A program made the translations under genes and the position numbers. 64,000 nt of DNA from Triangularia verruculosa. Lineage: Eukaryota > Ascomycota > Sordariomycetes > Sordariales > Podosporaceae. The DNA is taken from contig MU863884.1 of NCBI GenBank assembly GCA_033296885.1, positions 248,001 to 312,000 of the forward strand, read 5' to 3'. This document shows positions 22,013 to 31,780 of this stretch, piece after piece (positions within the stretch are counted from its first letter, which is position 1; each line of letters opens with the position of its first letter). Below the pieces are notes generated by a model. The model worked only from the letters and a program-made list of their open reading frames with translations. It was not told the origin of the DNA and ran no database searches.

Positions 22013-23920
22013 ATGGAAATCGACGCCAGCCCAGGCGGCCAAGCAAGATCCCGTCGAATATCCATGCCCATCAGATCTCTAGACCCAGGCCTTATTGATC
22101 CAGAACTATTGGACTCAGACTTTAAGCAAGAAGAACCCGAGCTTCACGAGTTCGATGATGCTGAGGAGCGAGAATATGCCCCATCAGACACCTCCACCGA
22201 CTACACTGCCCGACCAGGCTCAGACGACGAAAATGAGAATATCGCACCAGAAGCTTACGATCCACCCCCAGATCAACCACGTCCATCTCACAGAAGAAAA
22301 CGGTCTCTGAGCACTACCTCAACACGCCCACTCAAACGTCCAAAACCACCACCTCCTTTTAGGCCTGCCTATGTGGAGCTCTTGAATGAAGACATAGTAT
22401 CTGCCGCCACAAAATTCATCCCACCACCTCCCGGCTTCCCAAATCTGGACCCCTCTCAATACGGCCTCACATACTGGGACGACACCGAAAAAGTCCTATT
22501 CTTCGAAGCCCTCTCCCGCCTCGGCCCCTCCAACCCCCACGCCATCTCCCAACGCCTCAAATCAAAATCCGAACTCGAAGTCTCCGCCTACCTATCCCTC
22601 CTCAAATCTTCCTCCAGCGAAGACTCAACCCCCCTATCCTCCATCCCCGCCGCCTTCGAAATCTCACCACTCCTATCCCTCGCCCTCGAAAACGCCGCCG
22701 ACTCCCTCGCCCAGAAACAACTCACCCACGAAGAATCCCTCGAATCCTCAAAATGGGGTCCCAACCACTGGCTCCTCACCATCCACAACCTAGACGAAAT
22801 CGAAAAAGACCCCCACCCAAAAATGCTCTTCACCCAACTCTTCCGTCTCCGCACCTGGCTCAAGCTTTCCGAGCGTGTATTCATGAACTCCACCGTCGAA
22901 GACTACAACTACCACACCTTTCTCTCTGACGACGGCAGGAAAGGCCGAGCAGAAGAACAGGAAAAACCCGGGATCCGCGCGACTGCTCTAGAGGATTTCT
23001 ACTCGCTTGTCATCTCCCTGACCCGGCGGTTGACAGCAACGACAATTTTCATGGCAGAAGAGAGGATAGCCCAGAAGAAACTCAGCGCTCAGCCGGATGT
23101 CAAGGGCGTCGTCTGGAAAAAGGACGTCAAAGCCGCGTTACTCTCGCTTAACATGCCGTACCCAGCATGGAAACAACGGGGTAGATTCTGGGGGGAAGCC
23201 GCGAGGAGGTTACGGCTCGACGTTATGGACGACGAGGCTGAGTCAGCGACGTTTCCGCAGGATGAGGAACGGCCTTTATCGTATGATCAAGTTGAGGAAG
23301 CGCTTGGTCTTTGCCCTGCTACTGCTGCAGCGGTGCTGCCGGAGAAGGTGGAGAATGAGACGGATGGCTCGGTTTATGAAGAAACGGCCACCGAGGGGGA
23401 AGATGATGATGATGATGATGGTGCGAGCGAGTATTCGGATGTGTATGATGAGCTGGACACGGAGACGGAAGTGGAGAGGAGGGCTGTGGTGGAGGAGATG
23501 GAGGAGGTGATGAGGTATTCGGCGGCGGAGTACCCCCGCACGAAGCAAGCGAGGAGGACGCTGAAGCAGAGGATCAGGGTTGAGCGGGCGAGGGAGGATT
23601 ACGCGGATCAAGTGGATATATGGGCGTCGTGTGGGGAGGAGGAGAGGTTGTGGGAGGTGATTGGGCAGGAACCGCCAGAGGGGATGGAGAGAGTGGGAGA
23701 ACCTGTCAAACCGGCGGGTATGCCTGGTAGTAGGGGGAAGTTGAAGACTGTGGCGGAGTTGGTTCGGGGGTTTGATCGGGGGTTGGGGGGGGAGGAGGAG
23801 GAGGAGGTGCCGAGTAATTGGGAGATGGAGTATGCTTTGTTGAAGGAAGAGGAGAGGGAGAGGGCGAGGTTGGGGGAGGAGAGGTTGAGGGGGTTGAATA
23901 GTTTGGCTGATGGGAGTTAA
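22013..23920 (+). CDS. RRN5: RNA polymerase I initiation factor, RRN5-like (SANT domain)
   Basis: 635 residues, single coding exon. Resembles fungal Rrn5, a component of the upstream activation factor that recruits Pol I to rDNA. An acidic, disordered N-terminus carries a basic patch (SHRRKRSLSTTS, RPLKRPK). The recognisable part is AYVELLNEDIVSAATKF, then YGLTYWDDTEKVLFFEALSR and SRLGPSNPHAISQRLKSKSE (about residues 155-195), a Myb/SANT-like fold with the conserved pattern YWDxxEKxxFFEALSRLG. Further conserved helical blocks follow (WGPNHWLLTIHNLDEIEK; LEDFYSLVISLTRRL). An Asp/Glu-rich segment (DDDDDDG) and Glu/Arg-rich C-terminus come from purine-rich codons. The stop lies 135 bp from the convergent stop of the next gene. 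The name rests on the SANT block and overall layout. Confidence 0.72.
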   Translation: MEIDASPGGQARSRRISMPIRSLDPGLIDPELLDSDFKQEEPELHEFDDAEEREYAPSDTSTDYTARPGSDDENENIAPEAYDPPPDQPRPSHRRKRSLSTTSTRPLKRPKPPPPFRPAYVELLNEDIVSAATKFIPPPPGFPNLDPSQYGLTYWDDTEKVLFFEALSRLGPSNPHAISQRLKSKSELEVSAYLSLLKSSSSEDSTPLSSIPAAFEISPLLSLALENAADSLAQKQLTHEESLESSKWGPNHWLLTIHNLDEIEKDPHPKMLFTQLFRLRTWLKLSERVFMNSTVEDYNYHTFLSDDGRKGRAEEQEKPGIRATALEDFYSLVISLTRRLTATTIFMAEERIAQKKLSAQPDVKGVVWKKDVKAALLSLNMPYPAWKQRGRFWGEAARRLRLDVMDDEAESATFPQDEERPLSYDQVEEALGLCPATAAAVLPEKVENETDGSVYEETATEGEDDDDDDGASEYSDVYDELDTETEVERRAVVEEMEEVMRYSAAEYPRTKQARRTLKQRIRVERAREDYADQVDIWASCGEEERLWEVIGQEPPEGMERVGEPVKPAGMPGSRGKLKTVAELVRGFDRGLGGEEEEEVPSNWEMEYALLKEEERERARLGEERLRGLNSLADGS

Positions 23921-24055
23921 TGTTGCATGTAGGCTCTTTATATAATGGAGTTGACAGGAGTCTCCCAATTTAACCGGACATGGAAAGATTTGAGCCTTGA
24001 TGATAATACAACCAAGTCAACCCCCTATCAACTCTACCACCCCCCCAAAACATCC

Positions 24056-27000
24056 TCACCCCCGCTCCCCCCCAAAAACCTCATCAACCCTCCTCCTCCT
24101 ATCCCACACAACCCTGTCATCGCTCCGTCTCCTAAAATACAGTATCCTATGCTGCGGAATAAACTCCTCATCCGTCTGCTCCGTCCTCCACTCCTCCAGC
24201 TCCTTCTCCTGCGCCCCCAAAAACCGATCCTCATACCCCACCACAAAATCTCCCGAGTCCATCGCCGCATCCCACTTGATCCGATTCATCACATCCAGCG
24301 CCGTGCGGAACCTGCCCTCCCTCACCACAACCACATGCTGCTTCCTCCCCTTCCCCTCCTTCTTCGCCTGTTTCGCTGCTTTTCTCCTTCTTTTAGCTGC
24401 TTCATACGCCTCTTCACTGAACTCTTCCTCTTCAAGCTCTTCCTCGTCGTTGTCGGTGTCAGTATCTGATTCTGATTCCTCCTCTCCGGGGTTGGACTCC
24501 CCCCATTCCCTCGTGTCGAGAACAAGCGAGGGGAGAGAGGACTGGTTGATGAGGGACGCGGACATCCACCTGTTTCGTGAGTCAAAGTACTTGCCATCGT
24601 TGCGAATCTGGTCTTCGAACCGGGGGAGGACCGTTTGGAGGGCGCCGAGGGCGGATTGCAGCTCGGCTTTGGGGGTGGAAGGGTTGGTTTTGTCGAGGCC
24701 GATGAGGTAGCAGCCGCGGTAGTCGTTTTCGCTCTCAGAGGTGAGGTCGGAGGACTCGACGAAGCGGGCGGGCCACATCCTCGCGTGGAGGCCGGGGCAT
24801 TTCCGGGAGATGTCGACTAGGAGGAGGGCGCAGCGGGATTCGAACCAGCCTAGGAATTGGGCTCCTTTCTGGAGGGAGAGGCCCCAGTAGGAGAGGTCGA
24901 GTTTGATGTAGGTTTTGAACTGGGTCAAAAAGGTGGTGGTGGGTGGGGAGAGGAAGGATGACCATGATGGCGAGGTGGCTAAGGAGGAGGCGGCAAGGGC
25001 GAATTCTTTGGAGAGGGTGTGGACTGAGGGGAGGGTGGCGGCGGAGGCGGTGTTGAGAGCGGGTGGGAAGTACCCCAGGATGGCGAGGGGCTCGCGATAG
25101 GAGCGGGTGTACTGTGGTGTGGAGCTGTGGAAGGTTGGGTCGAATATCAGAGAAGTAGCGAAGTCAAAGGTTGAGTAGTGGGTGAAGAATGATGTGATGA
25201 GGTCTTCAACGGAGGGGTTGGACTTTGCGAGCAGCTTCTGCACCCGAGCGAGAAGGATGGCGATCTGGATACCACTCAGATACCCAAAACGAGCCGAGTA
25301 GATGCCCCGAGATTTAGCCCAGGTCTTGATGAACCGGTGGGCGAGGCGGAAGGCAGCGAGATCAGGGAGGGAGCGGCGAAGGTAGTCGATATCACGGATG
25401 GCTTTTAGCTTGTTCAGAGTTTGCGGAGCGAGGGACCAGACTGGGTCTTTGGCGGGCAGTCTCAGAACATTGGGCCACTGGTCAGCGACAGAGGCGGCTG
25501 GGCAGTACTGGAGATCCATTCTGATGCCTTGAACATCGAGTTCAAGCATGGTACCAGTATTGGCTTTGACGCGGCGAAGGATGCGGATGCCTTGTGTGGC
25601 GGCCTTTCGGAGGCACGAGGACGCCATAGAAAAGAAGGTGTTGGAGCTGAAAGGACCAATACAACACACATCGATGTCGGAGGAGGTAGTCCAGACCCCA
25701 AGGGCGTAGGAGCCCACAGGGACGATGACTACGGCCGACTGCAATCTAGCGGCAGCAGGGTTGTTCGTGGTAGCATCAAGAAGAGTGGCCTTGAGAAGCT
25801 CAAAGGCATCTTTTCTTTTGGCGGCTTCCTCTTCATCCGGGATAACACCCAGGTCTGAGAGACAAGCTTTGATGCTGTCAGTCCCTGAAAGAGTCTTGGG
25901 CGCCCTTTCAAGATGAACAGGCACAACAAGTGAGTTGGCCGGTTCTTGTGTTTCTTCCTGCGCTTTCTCTGGCTGGTCAAATCCAAACTCCCCGATGCCG
26001 AGCACACTCCGAATACCCCAATGATCGCTAGCAAAGGACTCTTCACCGACATCTCCTACCTGGCCCTTTTCCAGTCCAAACATGTTGAAGTCCTTCACCT
26101 CAAGAAAACCCTCGCCGCGAGCAAGAATCCGGTCATATCGCTGCGGCCAGACATTTCCACCACTGAGAGCCACTGCAACTCCATTGATTGTCGGGTCCCA
26201 AGTCGCGCCGCTTTCCTTGTCGTCGGTAGTAACCTCCCAGGCATCCACCAAGTTGGCATCTCTGAAAATTGTATCCAGCCCCCTCAGCTGCTCAGCCGTA
26301 AGATCAGAAATATTCTTCTTCTCCAGCGCGGCCTGAACAGCCTCCTGAGATGTCGTAATATTGAAATCTCCAGCGAGCACCCAAGGACATCCCTCATAAT
26401 TCTCTTCCAGATACCCAATCAATCTCTTGATATCACCCTTCTTCGACGTCACCGCACCATCCGTAAGTCCATGGCTGAGATGAACACTCGCCAAAACCAC
26501 AGGCTTGAACTCATCCCCTTGCCACTTGCCTACATGCCTAAACTTGGCCACCAGCGCACCCTTGTGTTTCCTCTGAAAGGAAACACTCTCCCAGTCAAAG
26601 GCAATTTTACTCAAGACGACCATGTTGAGAAAATTAGGGAGCGGCTCCATATCTGGCTGTGAAGGAGGGCCATGAGAGCAGTAGGGAAACCGATCCCTTA
26701 CCCCGTCATCCCCAAGCAGAAACGACAGAAACCCATCCGTGACCTCCTGCAGGACCAACACATCGGCCTCGGCGTTGTCGCTGAGAATATTTCTGACCAG
26801 CAGCGGATACCGGTCTTCTTTCTGAGGGTAGTCAAACTCTGCAAGAACGTTATAGCTCGCAACAGTCAGACTTTGTCGCCCTGTCCCCTCGTCGTCAAGG
26901 TCGTAATCATCGTCCTGAGCAACACCCCAAATCCTCATCTCCTCATCCCAGTAAACCGTCTTCCCGCTCATAAGAGCATCTCTGTAACCCTTCTCCTCCT

Positions 27001-27655
27001 GGGCCTCCCCTAGAAACTGCTGGTCAAACCCCTTGGTGCTTTCCAGAATATTCAACTCCCCAGTGTGAACATCCACCGTGCCCCACAACCTCATCTTTCC
27101 ATCTTCTCTCTTCAGGATCACCAGCACCGAGTCCTCAACTCTAAAGTGCATCTCCGGCATCAACTCAAGCTTTCCCATCAGATTCTCCCACTCCTTCCCA
27201 TTGACTTCACCTGCGGCCTGGCCCATGGTGAGGTGCATTGCAAACGGCCTCTTGTTCTTGACCTCTACACCGCGCTCTTCAAAGCCTTGCTGGAGGTCAT
27301 GGACAAGATCTTTTAGGTGCTGAATTTGTTCATGGTAGGGAGTGGTGAGGAAACAGACGCTTTCGTTGCGGCGGGGGAAGTGGCCTGGTTGGGTGAGTGA
27401 AATGCCGAAGGGATTGGGTGTGGACTGTCGGGTGGACAGGATGGAGGAGAGGATTTGAGAGGCCGCGGTGAGGGAGGAGGGGGGGCAGAAGGGGTAGAGG
27501 AGGTTGATGTGGGGTGGCCATTTGTGGGAGGCGGCGTCGTAGAGGGAGCGGATGCGGTTTAGGGTGGGCCAGTGATCCTCACGGGCGAGGATGGCGAGGG
27601 CGGTGTCGTGGGAGTTGAGGGAGAAGTCAAAGGAGGGTTCCTCGGAGTTCGCCAT
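24056..27655 (-). CDS. Four-domain RNA end-processing protein: 2H phosphoesterase + EEP nuclease + poly(A)-polymerase-like NTase + MJ1316 (DUF504)
   Basis: 1199 residues in one uninterrupted exon. Domain 1 (about 1-205): 2H (2'-5' RNA ligase/LigT-like) phosphoesterase with motifs PHINLL (His49) and MHLTMGQ (His141, Thr143). Domain 2 (about 262-555): endonuclease/exonuclease/phosphatase fold with SYNVLAE (Asn269), LQEV (Glu304), GDFN (Asp430, Asn432) and SDHWGI (Asp544, His545). Domain 3 (about 590-1045): nucleotidyltransferase with GSYALG, the metal-binding DID (Asp660, Asp662), a third acidic residue in RMDLQ (Asp714), and a poly(A)-polymerase-like central region (FIKTWAKSRGIYS, FGYLSGIQIAIL). 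An acidic linker (1053-1082) and a basic patch (1088-1105) precede domain 4 (1115-1195), MJ1316/DUF504: LDVMNRIKWD, VVGYEDRF, EEFIPQHRILYF, VVWDRRRRVDEVFG. From published family work, MJ1316 is predicted to recognise RNA cyclic-phosphate ends; the fusion fits opening, trimming and re-tailing of damaged RNA ends (inference). Confidence 0.9.
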   Translation of the reverse strand: MANSEEPSFDFSLNSHDTALAILAREDHWPTLNRIRSLYDAASHKWPPHINLLYPFCPPSSLTAASQILSSILSTRQSTPNPFGISLTQPGHFPRRNESVCFLTTPYHEQIQHLKDLVHDLQQGFEERGVEVKNKRPFAMHLTMGQAAGEVNGKEWENLMGKLELMPEMHFRVEDSVLVILKREDGKMRLWGTVDVHTGELNILESTKGFDQQFLGEAQEEKGYRDALMSGKTVYWDEEMRIWGVAQDDDYDLDDEGTGRQSLTVASYNVLAEFDYPQKEDRYPLLVRNILSDNAEADVLVLQEVTDGFLSFLLGDDGVRDRFPYCSHGPPSQPDMEPLPNFLNMVVLSKIAFDWESVSFQRKHKGALVAKFRHVGKWQGDEFKPVVLASVHLSHGLTDGAVTSKKGDIKRLIGYLEENYEGCPWVLAGDFNITTSQEAVQAALEKKNISDLTAEQLRGLDTIFRDANLVDAWEVTTDDKESGATWDPTINGVAVALSGGNVWPQRYDRILARGEGFLEVKDFNMFGLEKGQVGDVGEESFASDHWGIRSVLGIGEFGFDQPEKAQEETQEPANSLVVPVHLERAPKTLSGTDSIKACLSDLGVIPDEEEAAKRKDAFELLKATLLDATTNNPAAARLQSAVVIVPVGSYALGVWTTSSDIDVCCIGPFSSNTFFSMASSCLRKAATQGIRILRRVKANTGTMLELDVQGIRMDLQYCPAASVADQWPNVLRLPAKDPVWSLAPQTLNKLKAIRDIDYLRRSLPDLAAFRLAHRFIKTWAKSRGIYSARFGYLSGIQIAILLARVQKLLAKSNPSVEDLITSFFTHYSTFDFATSLIFDPTFHSSTPQYTRSYREPLAILGYFPPALNTASAATLPSVHTLSKEFALAASSLATSPSWSSFLSPPTTTFLTQFKTYIKLDLSYWGLSLQKGAQFLGWFESRCALLLVDISRKCPGLHARMWPARFVESSDLTSESENDYRGCYLIGLDKTNPSTPKAELQSALGALQTVLPRFEDQIRNDGKYFDSRNRWMSASLINQSSLPSLVLDTREWGESNPGEEESESDTDTDNDEEELEEEEFSEEAYEAAKRRRKAAKQAKKEGKGRKQHVVVVREGRFRTALDVMNRIKWDAAMDSGDFVVGYEDRFLGAQEKELEEWRTEQTDEEFIPQHRILYFRRRSDDRVVWDRRRRVDEVFGGERG

Positions 27656-28923
27656 GACTGGTGCTGTGAGGAAAATACTGATTCAAGATAGGGGTATAAA
27701 GAATAGAAAGGGACCGTAAGAGAGGGAGGCGATGATCCGAAAGTGAAGCTATTCACAGCCGTTCCAATGCGTGTGTGTGATGGTGAATTGGTGAGAATGC
27801 TGATAATGATCGCTTTTGATTCAGAAATGCTATAAGATGGCGGAATATGTTTATATCTTGCAAGTCAATCAAAACATAACGGCCATCTCGGTCTTATACC
27901 TCATCTCACATCTCACCATTCTCAATGCCTGGCCGTGAAGTCTCGCGACAGTGATGACTGCTTCCCCGCATCTGCAGCGCCCAGTTCGCTAATTCCCACC
28001 GCTTAAACCGCTTCTGGGGGCGGTAGAGGGCCCACTAACGCAGGTACGGCCACTAAAAGGACCCTGGAATCACTCCGGTGACTCACTGGCCGTTGTATCC
28101 TCAGGTGGCTAGAAAAGATAGAATTGCTGTGCGAAAATGCCTTGTTAATGCCGAAGATTTCTGGAGACGGTCTACCGGATTGAGCGGTAATTTGAGACGA
28201 TGAACATCATGTTTGTGAGGTTGATGAAGACAGTGGTCACAGGAGCTCAGAATCGAGTCTGGAGGTCGTCGTGGCGCAGCAGTTCTGCTGGACACTTCAA
28301 GCCCACCGTTTCAAGAGGCTGGTGGTGGTACCGGCTGTGCGGTTCAAGTCGTGGCCAATAAGCAGCCTTCATCATGGACTTGTAGAGGAGATGGGTGTAG
28401 AAGATAGAGGCCGCCAGTTTGTGGGGAAGACCGGTGTGGTGGTGATGGAGGTTGGGTGGTGTTACCTGCAAAGATAGAGTTCAGTGCGGAAATACATAGG
28501 AACACTAACAATTCTGTCCAAGCCCAGAAGAACAGACAACCTCCGAACACATTTTTGGCCTTTTGGGCTGCCATGTATGAGCATGCGCTTCGTCTTGGTG
28601 GCGTTCGAACTGTCACCTATCACGATCGAGCAGCAACCCATCGGAGGTGGCTGTCGTTGCGCTGCCTGCCAACACCTCTGAGTGACTGACAACGTGTGTG
28701 GTTGTCGGAGCTCATCAGCCGCAGTGTTCACTTGTAGAGGTAATGTATTTTGGTTCTTGACAGCTTTAGTTGGCCTCTCTTTCTTGTTACTTCCAGTCTT
28801 ATATATGAGGTGAGCTTTGTTTGAGACGGGTGTACTCAAGGCAACAGACAAAATGTGTTGAAACATTGTCAATATCATCCATCGGCCATTCCTTACACAA
28901 AGGTGACTAGCTCTTCCCTCAAG
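27656..28923. other. Divergent intergenic region
   Basis: About 1.27 kb between the start codons of the RNA end-processing gene (minus) and the membrane-protein gene (plus). It holds the promoters of both. A 172-codon minus-strand ORF (28462-28980) overlaps the next gene's start and has no family features. No RNA gene seen. Confidence 0.5.
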
Positions 28924-29983
28924 ATGGCGCCCAAAAAGTTCATCATCCCTCGGGTCTTCAACTGGCTTCTTCCGGGCCAAGGTGTCGTGGCCGCTGTGGC
29001 CATTTACTCCACCATATATGTCTTCGGCGTGGGCACAATTCCCATGATATTGGCTGTGGTTGCTGTAAGTGTCACCTTCAGTATCCTCACGGATCCACTA
29101 ACACATCTAGGCCGGCATACACTTCCTCCTCGGCCTTTACTTCTGTCTCACCCAGTCCCTCCCGGGCCACTACCACAAGATCATCGTCCCAATCTTTCTC
29201 ATTGCTGGCGCCGGTGTATGGGCTGCCTGTCTATATTACTTCGCCAAACAAGTGGACCTTCTTCTCACCTATCCATCTCTTGCTCGGGTCTGGGAGAAGA
29301 CCGAACAGCCACTGACAGCAACATGGTCCAAAGTCGGGCTGGCAACAGCCGCTCTCAATGTCTTTATCGATTGCGCCCTCCTTGTCATATTCATCCTCTC
29401 CATCCTTGACCAACGGCCTTCAAAACAATCTGTCTTGCCCACTATCAGCGCCCCTCAACAACAATCCTACTACTCTACTCACCACCAATTTACCACGCCA
29501 GTTTCACTTCCCCAGCATCACGGCGTCATCCCACCTGTTCCTCCAATCCCAAGCATGTACTACTCCGTCCCCTCGGTCTCCGTTACTCCATCATCGCCGC
29601 CACCTGTTTCGACCCAAAACAGGATAGACACCATCCGCCAACTCTGCGCTCTCCAGCACCCCGCCGACGGGTCATGGTCCTATTCCGCCGAACTAACCCA
29701 ACTGTTAAAAATCTGTGGAATATCACCCTCCTCCCCAGCAGCACAACCACACGAAGTCACGACTCTAACTCACGCCTGCCTGTCGGATTTGCTGCACCAG
29801 GTCTACACCGCTGCTGTCCAACAGCAACAGCAGCACACCAAGACAAATCCAGAACGACAACTGACTCCCGCTGAGTTGGCATCGCTGCAAGATATAAACT
29901 GGGACATGGGATGGGCGAAGCTTTCTGTTGAAAGAGCCGGCAGTTGGTTGAACAACAGTGCAGGAGTGGGCATAGGGAGGTGA
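28924..29983 (+). CDS. Four-helix integral membrane protein with cytosolic C-terminal domain, unknown function
   Basis: Two exons, 28924-29064 and 29111-29983, joined by removal of a 46-nt intron (GTAAGT donor, CACTAACAC branch, TCTAG acceptor); 337 residues. The start is MAPKKFIIPRVFNWLLPGQG. Four hydrophobic segments are visible: about 19-33, 36-58 (spanning the splice, ILAVVAAGIHFLLGLYFCL), 70-88 (IIVPIFLIAGAGVWAACLYY) and 122-141 (ALNVFIDCALLVIFILSIL). A Pro/Ser/Gln-rich linker follows, then a helical C-terminal region containing IRQLCALQHPADGSWSYSAE. The CALQxxDGSW pattern resembles the helical C-terminal segment of VIT/von Willebrand A proteins (from memory, weak). Function unknown. Confidence 0.7.
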
Positions 29984-30283
29984 AAAACCATGAAGATGGC
30001 TACACAGGATGATTACGAGACACGAGACTTTTTCTCAGGAAATGTTTGGTTAAGTGTAACCGTCTAGAATTTCTCATCAAGAAGCATACCTAAGTACCTG
30101 GATCCATCGCTTTACTACCATGTCACCCGTATCACACCCCCAAATCTCCCACACAACTAAAACCCCTTACAACTCATTATCATATTCTCCAATCATAAGC
30201 CATGACAGTCTTTCCGAGTAACGTACCAGTTTTTTTCCATCACCATCTCGCCTCGTCCCCCTCAACATGAAGAACCTCAATAT
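29984..30283. other. Short convergent intergenic region
   Basis: About 300 bp between two convergent coding regions. It should contain both 3' UTRs. Nothing else recognised. Confidence 0.5.
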
Positions 30284-30793
30284 CTAGGGAAATATATGGC
30301 AATATGGTGGCGGTGGGGGATCCTCAAATGAAATCTGGGGGGTCCCAAAACTATCCCTCTTCTTTTCGCCCTTGATCATAGTAGTCATCGACCCCGTATC
30401 ATCTGCAGCCATAGCAATATTTTCGCTCTCCTTTGTCCTATCATGTTGCTTGCTCAAGATACTGGTGAAGTAATCCCCGGCCGAAAGCACCTTCTTGAAC
30501 TTCGCTCGGCAGCGCCGCCTCAATCCCTTGTCCAAGCAGCGCGATAGCATACTCGCCCAGTCATTCTTGACATCCCCACCTCCCCCGACCTCTTCGGACA
30601 CAGTGGGGGGGACACCACCCCGAAGTTTGCGCTTTTGAAGGAGCCATTCCCTTAGATTTTCACGGTGCCATTTTTCCACGTGGAGGAATGACGGCATCGG
30701 GAGCGGGGGGATCGGGGGGATCGGGGGGATCGGGGGGATTAGGAAGTATGGGGGATCAGGGTTCGTTACGATAATATAGTAAGTGGCGGCCAT
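30284..30793 (-). CDS. Small basic protein with proline repeat, unknown function
   Basis: 169-codon open frame starting MAATYYIIVTNPDPPYFL. A PPIPPIPPIPPLP repeat comes from a 9-bp DNA repeat (ATCGGGGGG on the plus strand, about 30705-30738). The middle is helical and basic (HVEKWHRENLREWLLQKRKL; LSRCLDKGLRRRCRAKFKKV), which could be an RNA- or protein-binding helix pair. The C-terminus ends in a run of prolines (EDPPPPPYCHIFP). There is no homolog I recognise. The upstream region lacks clear promoter signals. The middle block looks genuinely coding, so I keep it as tentative. Confidence 0.45.
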   Translation of the reverse strand: MAATYYIIVTNPDPPYFLIPPIPPIPPIPPLPMPSFLHVEKWHRENLREWLLQKRKLRGGVPPTVSEEVGGGGDVKNDWASMLSRCLDKGLRRRCRAKFKKVLSAGDYFTSILSKQHDRTKESENIAMAADDTGSMTTMIKGEKKRDSFGTPQISFEDPPPPPYCHIFP

Positions 30794-31135
30794 CTTGATT
30801 TCTTGTTTTGTTTTGATGTGTTGCGTTGTGTGTTGCGTTCTGGACGGTAATAAGTAAAGAAGTAGAGTTGGTTTGGCAGGCTGTGTTGTGATAATGAAAA
30901 CAGTTTGAGAGACGCTTGAGGGAAGGACGAGAGAGCATTTTAAATTATGGCATGGAAAACATTAACGATAGGGTTTACTTCACAGGGTATCGTTTTCACA
31001 CGCATGGTGCAGCCTCTTAGGTACTCTTTGCTGTAGAAAACCCACCGCCACACAGAGTGTGCTCTCTAAAGCTTCTTAACAGACTGATCCCCACACCCAG
31101 AACTCATCGTCAAGTCCTATTTCCAGCTAGACTCT
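30794..31135. other. Upstream region of the small basic protein
   Basis: About 340 bp with no ORF of note; probably the promoter of the minus-strand gene at 30284-30793 and transition into the AT-rich repeat array. Confidence 0.4.
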
Positions 31136-31139
31136 TGCC

Positions 31140-31480
31140 ATACAAGGGGGAACTGCAGTATAAGATATAAGGATTAAAGGATACTCAACATACCTTTAAA
31201 GATAACGATAACACACCCTAAAGGCTTGTTTTAAGGCCCTTAAACATAGTAATACAGCTTGAAAGATCCTTAAAGGCCCTCAAAAGATGATCCAAAGGCA
31301 TTAAAAGAGAGCCAACACACCTTAAAAGACACTCCATATACCTTCAAAGATAGTTCATATACCTTTAATAATAATACAAGGCCCTTGAAAAATAGTTAAA
31401 TAACGTTAAAATATAAGTAAAGGTGTTTTGACTATCTTTAAAGGTGTGTTAAGTATCTTTAAAGGCCTTATTGTTAACAA
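31140..31480. repeat. AT-rich degenerate repeat array with TTTAAA-centred motif
   Basis: At least ten variants of the word CATACCTTTAAAGATA / ACACCTTAAAAGACA occur within 340 bp, with inverted copies at the right end (CTATCTTTAAAGGTGTG, TATCTTTAAAGGCC). CpG is nearly absent and TpA frequent, unlike the surroundings. A related block lies at 36325-36435. It may be a decayed, possibly RIP-mutated, short element; no ORF or terminal structure is visible. Confidence 0.55.
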
Positions 31481-31780
31481 CAAACCCATATCCCTATCTC
31501 ACAGTACCTCTCATCTTATCAAAAGCATACCTTCCCTACTAGCAAACACAACAACCCCCTTAACATCCACAACCTCAACCCAACATACTTCATTAAACCT
31601 CCGGCGCATAGCAAGTCTTGTTAAGCGCCCATAACAATTCATATTACCGCTATCTTCTACCTGTATCTCCATAACGACTTAACCCTTTCCTCAAAGTACA
31701 TCGCTACTGACCCTCCCACCCATCCAAGTCCTCAATAAAAACAACCCACAACCAGACCCATCACAAACCACCCCCCCTAA

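Noticed and set aside
28462..28980. 172-codon minus-strand ORF
   Set aside because: Overlaps the start of the membrane-protein gene and has no conserved motif; its frame lies mostly in promoter sequence.
31140..31480. Intact transposon or MITE
   Set aside because: No terminal inverted repeats, target-site duplication or ORF seen; only degenerate short words.
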